A stretch of DNA of 64,000 bases from a halophilic archaeon. GTDB taxonomy: Archaea > Halobacteriota > Halobacteria > Halobacteriales > Haladaptataceae. The notes beneath the pieces are model-generated. The model was not told the origin of the DNA. It was given only the letters and a program-made list of their open reading frames with translations, and made no database searches. The stretch's first letter is position 1, and each line of letters begins with the position of its first letter. Shown one piece after another: positions 60,165 to 64,000 of the stretch. The stretch spans positions 1,426,001 through 1,490,000 of the forward strand of contig QNGA01000001.1 of the NCBI GenBank assembly GCA_003298465.1. The letters run 5' to 3'. Made by a program: the position numbers and the translations under genes.

Positions 60165-60593
60165 ATGAACGACCTGGACCTTGCTAGCCACGAGTGGTGG
60201 GAGCGCTACAAAGAAACCGTGAACGACGACCCCGAGATGCGGGTTCGGGGACACGACAAGTTCGACGACAACTTCTACGTCGAGATCGGAGACGAACGCT
60301 TTCTCGTCGAGATGGACGGCGGTAAAGTGCAGGAGGTCGTCCCGAATCCGACGCTGAACGACCGCTGGTCGTTCGGCGTGGAGGGTGACCGGGAAGCGTG
60401 GGAGGAGTTCGTCCGGGAGACGCCGCCGGCGTTCAACCACGAGATAATCGCCTCTCACTATCGCACCGCGGTCAGAAACGAGGACGGTCACCTCACGATG
60501 ACCGGGAACAACAAGAAGATCTTCCAGAATCTGCGACCGTTCCAGCGCGCGCTCGACCTGATGCGCGTCGCGCACAACGACGGAGGGGGCTAA
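60165..60593 (+). CDS. SCP2-like sterol-transfer-type domain protein, 142 aa
   Basis: The 142-residue protein has the SCP2-like layout: NFYVEIGDERFLVEMDGGKV, the LNDRWSFGVEGDREAWEEFV strand-helix pair and TMTGNNKKIFQNLRPFQRAL. SCP2 domains bind lipids or CoA-linked hydrophobic ligands. The assignment is by pattern only. It precedes an alpha/beta hydrolase with a one-base gap, so the two form an operon and may share a hydrophobic substrate. Confidence 0.6.
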   Translation: MNDLDLASHEWWERYKETVNDDPEMRVRGHDKFDDNFYVEIGDERFLVEMDGGKVQEVVPNPTLNDRWSFGVEGDREAWEEFVRETPPAFNHEIIASHYRTAVRNEDGHLTMTGNNKKIFQNLRPFQRALDLMRVAHNDGGG

Positions 60594-60594
60594 C

Positions 60595-61551
60595 ATGGCC
60601 GACGAAGGAGCCATCGAACCGATCACGGGCAGGTACGTTCACACCGAGGTCGGGGGAGTAGACCATCGAATCTACTTCGAAGAGAACGGTCCGGAAGACG
60701 GAATTCCGCTACTGTGCCAGCACACGGCGGGCAACAACTGCCAGGAGTGGCGCCACGTCCTCACGGACGAAGAGATAACCGAGGATTTCCGCGTCATCGC
60801 CCACGACCTCCCGTTCCACGGGAAATCGGTTCCGCCGACGACCCAGTCCTGGTGGGAGGAAGATTACAATCTGACGGCCGAGCAGTTCACCGAGACGCTC
60901 GTCTCGCTGGCCGACGCGCTCGAACTCGACGATCCGATTTACATGGGGTCCTCGATGGGCGGGAACGTCACGCTCGAACTCGCAGACTGGTATCCGGACC
61001 GGTTCCGCGCCCTCATCGGACTGGAGTGTGGCGCGTACAGTCCGGGTTTCTACATCGACTGGCTCGACCATCCGCACGTCAACACGACGGAGGTGAACGC
61101 CTACTCCTGCTGGGGGTTGATGGCACCGCAGAGTCCGGAGCAAACGCGTCGAGAGACGATGTACCTCTACGAACAGGGGGCGACGGGCGTGTTCAAGGGC
61201 GACCTCTACTACTACTCGGTCGACCACGACTACCGAGACAAGCTAGACCAGGTCAAAGCCGACGAGTGTCCGCTGTACATCGTCAACGGCGAGTACGACT
61301 ACCTCACCACGCCCGACGACGGCAGGGAAACCGCCGAGGGTGTCGGAGACGGTGCGGTCGCCGTCGAGGCGGCCGAAATCGGTCACTTCCCGATGAGCGA
61401 ACACCCCGAGTTGTTCAACGCGTATCTGAAAGCGATCCTCGCCGACATTACCGGGGAGCGGGACGAGGCGCTGCCGGACCGATTGACGCCCGAAGACGTG
61501 GGTATCGAACTGAGTCCCCCTGCGCCCGCCCGAGAGAAACAGCAGGACTAA
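60595..61551 (+). CDS. alpha/beta hydrolase
   Basis: The 318-residue enzyme has the nucleophile elbow GSSMGGN, acid residue region YIVNGEYDYLTTPDD and catalytic His in EIGHFPMSEHPELF. The oxyanion region CQHTAGNNCQEW is present near residue 40. It belongs to the broad fold of ester/C-C hydrolases (meta-cleavage or haloperoxidase-like). Its partner is the SCP2-like gene just upstream. Some cysteines (ECGAYS, YSCWG) are unusual for the lineage. The substrate is unknown. Confidence 0.87.
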   Translation: MADEGAIEPITGRYVHTEVGGVDHRIYFEENGPEDGIPLLCQHTAGNNCQEWRHVLTDEEITEDFRVIAHDLPFHGKSVPPTTQSWWEEDYNLTAEQFTETLVSLADALELDDPIYMGSSMGGNVTLELADWYPDRFRALIGLECGAYSPGFYIDWLDHPHVNTTEVNAYSCWGLMAPQSPEQTRRETMYLYEQGATGVFKGDLYYYSVDHDYRDKLDQVKADECPLYIVNGEYDYLTTPDDGRETAEGVGDGAVAVEAAEIGHFPMSEHPELFNAYLKAILADITGERDEALPDRLTPEDVGIELSPPAPAREKQQD

Positions 61552-61581
61552 CGCTCGCCGCTCGGCTTCGGGACCGCCCGG

Positions 61582-62205
61582 TCAGTCGTCGCGGCGTTCG
61601 GCGACGAGCACGCCGACCTGGTCGTGGACCCGTTCGACGGCGGTCAGCGCGAACCCCTCGTCGGTCAGTGCGTCCGCGAGGTGGCCCACCGTCGAGGGGT
61701 CGTCGACCTCGGGACTGTAGAACGGTTCGTCCGGGTCGGGCGTCCCGAAGAACATCACGTCGCCCAGCACGAACGTTCGCGGGTCGAGGTCGGCGATGGC
61801 CGCGATGGCCTCGCGTTTCTCCTCGTCGCTGAGGTGGTGCATCGCGAAGTTCGAGACGACGACGACGTCCGCGGCGTCGACGTTCGGGTCGCGGAACCGG
61901 CCCTCGCCGAACTCGACGACGTCCAGACCGCGCTCGGCGGCTTTCTCTCTGGCCTTCGCCAGCATCCCGTCGCTGATGTCGCGGCCCGCCACGCGGTCGG
62001 CGTCCTCGGCCAGCGCGAGCGCGATGGCTCCCGTCCCGGTTCCGAGGTCCGCCACCACGCGGTCGTCGGACGCCCGGAGCGCCTCGCGGGCGTGTTCGAC
62101 CACGAGACTGACGCAGGCGCGGTACTCCTCGCTGTCCTGGGAGTCGTCGTAGTCGCTGGCGATGTCCGAGAACCGGTCGGCGTGTTCCTCAATTGTCCTC
62201 TTCAT
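61582..62205 (-). CDS. class I SAM-dependent methyltransferase
   Basis: The 207-residue protein shows motif I VVADLGTGTGAIALALAED, an acidic post-I loop VAGRDISDGMLAKAREKAAE and ADVVVVSNFAMHHL. It should methylate a small molecule or protein with SAM. It overlaps the end of rnp3 by 17 bases on the same strand, meaning strongly coupled translation. The link to RNase P is positional only. Confidence 0.85.
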   Translation of the reverse strand: MKRTIEEHADRFSDIASDYDDSQDSEEYRACVSLVVEHAREALRASDDRVVADLGTGTGAIALALAEDADRVAGRDISDGMLAKAREKAAERGLDVVEFGEGRFRDPNVDAADVVVVSNFAMHHLSDEEKREAIAAIADLDPRTFVLGDVMFFGTPDPDEPFYSPEVDDPSTVGHLADALTDEGFALTAVERVHDQVGVLVAERRDD

Positions 62206-62899
62206 ATCGGCCCCGTTTCACTCCCGGAGCAATGAACTCGTCGGACCGCCGTTCGCGGTTTCGCTCGGCGACGCGGCCCCACTCGCGCAGGCCCGTCTCG
62301 ACCTGCTCGCGCGAGAACCCGACCGCCTCGCCGACCGCAAGCAGTTCCCGCGGCGCGCGCAACTGGAGGTGCGAGCGAGCGTCCGCGCTGACGACGAACG
62401 GCGCGTCGTACTTCGTCACCAGTTCTCGGAGCTTCCGGAGGTCCTGGAGGGCCTGCACGCGAGGGCCGCCGTCGGTCCGGAGCACGCGCGATAGGTCGAA
62501 CTCGACGCGGACGCCGTTTTCCGCCGCCGCTTTCGCGAGCACGTGGTTGAAATCACCCCGGCCGCGCATCGGATGCGCGAGCACGTCCACGCGCTCTTCC
62601 TCGACCGCGAACCGGTTCAGCGTCGTCGTCCCGCCGTGCATCAGCAGCACCGTCGTCTTCGGCCGGAAGTTACCGACGTGGCCGCTGGCCCGTGAGGGGT
62701 CGTCGGCCTGGATTTCGAGCCCGTCGACGACGTCCACGTCGTACTCCGTCGCCACTCGTTCGAAGTCGACGTCATCGCCGACGCGGGCGTCGCCGTGGTT
62801 TCGGACGACGACGCCGTCGAACCCGTACTCGGCCGCCGTGGCCGCCAGTCGCGCGACGGTGCTGTCTCCATCCGGGCGGGCGTGAACGGCCTCGTACAT
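62189..62899 (-). CDS. rnp3: RNase P protein component 3 (Rpp30)
   Basis: The 236-residue protein is archaeal Rpp30, a TIM-barrel-like subunit: YGFDGVVVRNHGDARVGDD, then VDVLAHPMRGRGDFNHVLAK and APFVVSADARSHLQLRAPRE. It pairs with Pop5 (Rnp2), encoded at 35953 in this window, to activate RNase P RNA for tRNA 5' processing. The gene overlaps the methyltransferase gene downstream. Confidence 0.93.
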   Translation of the reverse strand: MYEAVHARPDGDSTVARLAATAAEYGFDGVVVRNHGDARVGDDVDFERVATEYDVDVVDGLEIQADDPSRASGHVGNFRPKTTVLLMHGGTTTLNRFAVEEERVDVLAHPMRGRGDFNHVLAKAAAENGVRVEFDLSRVLRTDGGPRVQALQDLRKLRELVTKYDAPFVVSADARSHLQLRAPRELLAVGEAVGFSREQVETGLREWGRVAERNRERRSDEFIAPGVKRGRYEEDN

Positions 62900-62950
62900 G
62901 GCGTCTCGTCTCTCGGTCCGGGTGCGTGCGACTTGGCGCTTGCGCTCTCC

Positions 62951-63577
62951 TCACGCGATGTCGCGGCTGGTGTCGATGGAGACGCTCTCGGCGAGTTCCA
63001 GCTTGATGGTCTCCGGGAGCGCGCGCCCGCCGCGGAACTTCGGCACCGCGAGGCGGTTCTCCACGCGGTCGCCGGCGATCTCGGTGTGTAACTGGAGGAC
63101 GACGTCCGCGACGTGTTCGGTCACGTCGCGCTGGTCCGGGACGTTCCGTCCGTCGAGACAGTGCAACACCGCCAGGCTGTCGCTCGTCTGGACGTGGTGC
63201 TGGAGGTCGTGCAGGAAGTTCCGATACCGGCTCTCGTCCTGGCGCTCCAGCAGGTCCACCGGGTCGACGACGAGCGTCGACTCGGCGGGAAGCCGGCGGA
63301 AGAGACGTCGAGCGTGCTCCAGCGGCGCGTCGCCCGGGACGTACCGCACCTCCGGCGACCCCGTCCGCCCCGGCGCGCGCTCGAACGCCGCGTCGACCGC
63401 CGCCTCGTCGCGGTCGGTCGTGACGTACAGCGTCGGCCGCGCAGCAGTGAGTTCGTACAGCAGCAGCTCCGACTGGCTCGCCGGCGGGGCCGACAGCGCC
63501 ACCGTACTCCCGGCCGGGAGTCCCCCGTCGAGCTTCCGGTCGAGGACGGGAACGCCCGTCGAGAGCCGCTCTACCAT
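62951..63577 (-). CDS. RAD55/KaiC-like ATPase-fold protein without P-loop lysine
   Basis: The 208-residue protein begins VERLSTGVPVLDRKLDGGLP like RecA/KaiC-superfamily RAD55 proteins, but the place of GxxGSGKT reads APPASQSELLLYEL, lacking the GK(S/T) step. A Walker-B-like STLVVDPVDLLE is present. ATP hydrolysis is therefore unlikely. The MinD-type gene follows upstream on the same strand, 23 bases away, and might supply the ATPase partner. Function unknown. Confidence 0.78.
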   Translation of the reverse strand: MVERLSTGVPVLDRKLDGGLPAGSTVALSAPPASQSELLLYELTAARPTLYVTTDRDEAAVDAAFERAPGRTGSPEVRYVPGDAPLEHARRLFRRLPAESTLVVDPVDLLERQDESRYRNFLHDLQHHVQTSDSLAVLHCLDGRNVPDQRDVTEHVADVVLQLHTEIAGDRVENRLAVPKFRGGRALPETIKLELAESVSIDTSRDIA

Positions 63578-63600
63578 ACTTCCGACAATTCAGAGCGCGT

Positions 63601-64000
63601 TCATAAGTGTTTGGTCACGACCGCTGCGGCGAGGCGGTCGTACGCCCGCCCCACCGCGTCCGCGGCGAGCACTCGTCGGCCCGAATCCCGACGGTCGCCG
63701 GCCGCTGTCGGGGCGTTCGCGTCGACATCGGGGACGGTCGCCAGCACCGGGCAGTCCAGCAGGCGCTCGACGCCTCCCGGGTCGCGCTCGGCGCGCGTGA
63801 GTACCGCGCCGGCGACGTCGGTGCCGAGCGCACGGGCCATCGCGGCGGTCTTGGCCGCGTCGCGGAGACACGCCGGGACGGGCGTCGTCACGACGAGTAC
63901 GCTATCGGCGTGCCGAAGCGGCACTGCGGCGGCCGGCCCCGCGCCAGCGGGACAGTCCAGCAGCACGCGGTCTGCGGCGTCCGCGACGCGAGGGAGCGCC
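63601..64000 (-). CDS. MinD/ParA-type ATPase, C-terminal part (cut by window edge)
   Basis: The frame is open to the window end, so the start and Walker A are outside. Visible are the switch-II-like VLLDCPAGAG, VLVVTTPVPACLRDAAKTAA and AGAVLTRAERDPGGVERLLD, which are Mrp/MinD/ParA patterns. These proteins position structures or load iron-sulfur clusters; haloarchaea have several MinD types. It precedes the RAD55-like gene with a 23-base gap and is probably co-transcribed with it. Confidence 0.8.
   Translation of the reverse strand, partial: ALPRVADAADRVLLDCPAGAGPAAAVPLRHADSVLVVTTPVPACLRDAAKTAAMARALGTDVAGAVLTRAERDPGGVERLLDCPVLATVPDVDANAPTAAGDRRDSGRRVLAADAVGRAYDRLAAAVVTKHL

Noticed and set aside
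1..64000. CRISPR arrays, insertion sequences, integrases or toxin-antitoxin pairs
   Set aside because: No regularly spaced direct repeats, transposase motifs or integrase motifs were seen; the ribbon-helix-helix gene at 18742 has no toxin neighbour.

Overview
The window is a 64 kb piece of a haloarchaeal chromosome (class Halobacteria). The signs are very high GC with strong third-position G/C, acidic proteins, leaderless genes behind TTTAWA-type TATA elements, Tat signals on nearly all secreted proteins, archaeal information-processing genes (S15, S3Ae, aIF2-beta, RNase P proteins, SBDS, proteasome alpha, PAN, Mre11-Rad50, Elp3, Trm56, KEOPS Pcc1, XPB/Bax1) and typically haloarchaeal families (HTH-10 Bat-like regulators, halocyanin, halolysin-like subtilases, UPF0058). 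I saw no insertion sequence, integrase, phage gene or CRISPR array, so this looks like core chromosome with a few accessory patches.

Layout. 0-8 kb: a PAC2 protein, an RNA m5C methyltransferase pair, a SatD-like regulator, and XPB helicase with its partner nuclease Bax1. 8-12.2 kb: three tandem Tat-exported subtilases plus one small orphan gene, the clearest accessory cluster, with palindromes at the promoters. 12.3-21 kb: Elp3, a large S1/OB/DHH protein with a degenerate active site, small zinc and membrane proteins, thymidine kinase and MutY. 21-25 kb: envelope proteins, two Bat-like regulators each with a palindrome at its start, a short-chain-dehydrogenase remnant, a 39-residue zinc protein and tRNA-Ala(GGC). 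25-27.6 kb: the overlapping operon rps15 - degenerate DHH protein - pcc1 - rps3ae. 27.6-35 kb: halocyanin, a GCS2 ligase-like enzyme, acyl-CoA dehydrogenase, a sugar epimerase and an NhaC antiporter. 35-38 kb: trm56, rnp2, psmA and SBDS. 38-46 kb: a glutaredoxin-thioredoxin reductase fusion, small regulators, cold-shock protein, aIF2-beta and a lone archaellin. 46-51 kb: a two-domain LEA-like protein, NAD-kinase-like protein, AbrB-PhoU regulator, PAN and a winged-helix gene with a long inverted repeat. 51-64 kb: reductase plus aldehyde dehydrogenase, Mre11-Rad50, UspA, an SCP2-like/hydrolase pair, a methyltransferase overlapping rnp3, a RAD55/KaiC-like protein without a P-loop lysine, and the end of a MinD/ParA-type gene cut by the window edge.

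How the genes connect. Protein turnover is represented by psmA, PAN and a PAC2 chaperone-like protein. Genome repair and replication are represented by XPB-Bax1, MutY, Mre11-Rad50 and two DHH proteins that both look catalytically dead, which invites a Cdc45-like structural reading. RNA processing and translation are represented by both RNase P proteins (26 kb apart), Trm56, Elp3, Pcc1, SBDS, S15, S3Ae and aIF2-beta. Thiol redox is represented by the Grx-TrxR fusion and the GCS2-like ligase. All family names come from reading motifs by eye; no database search was run.
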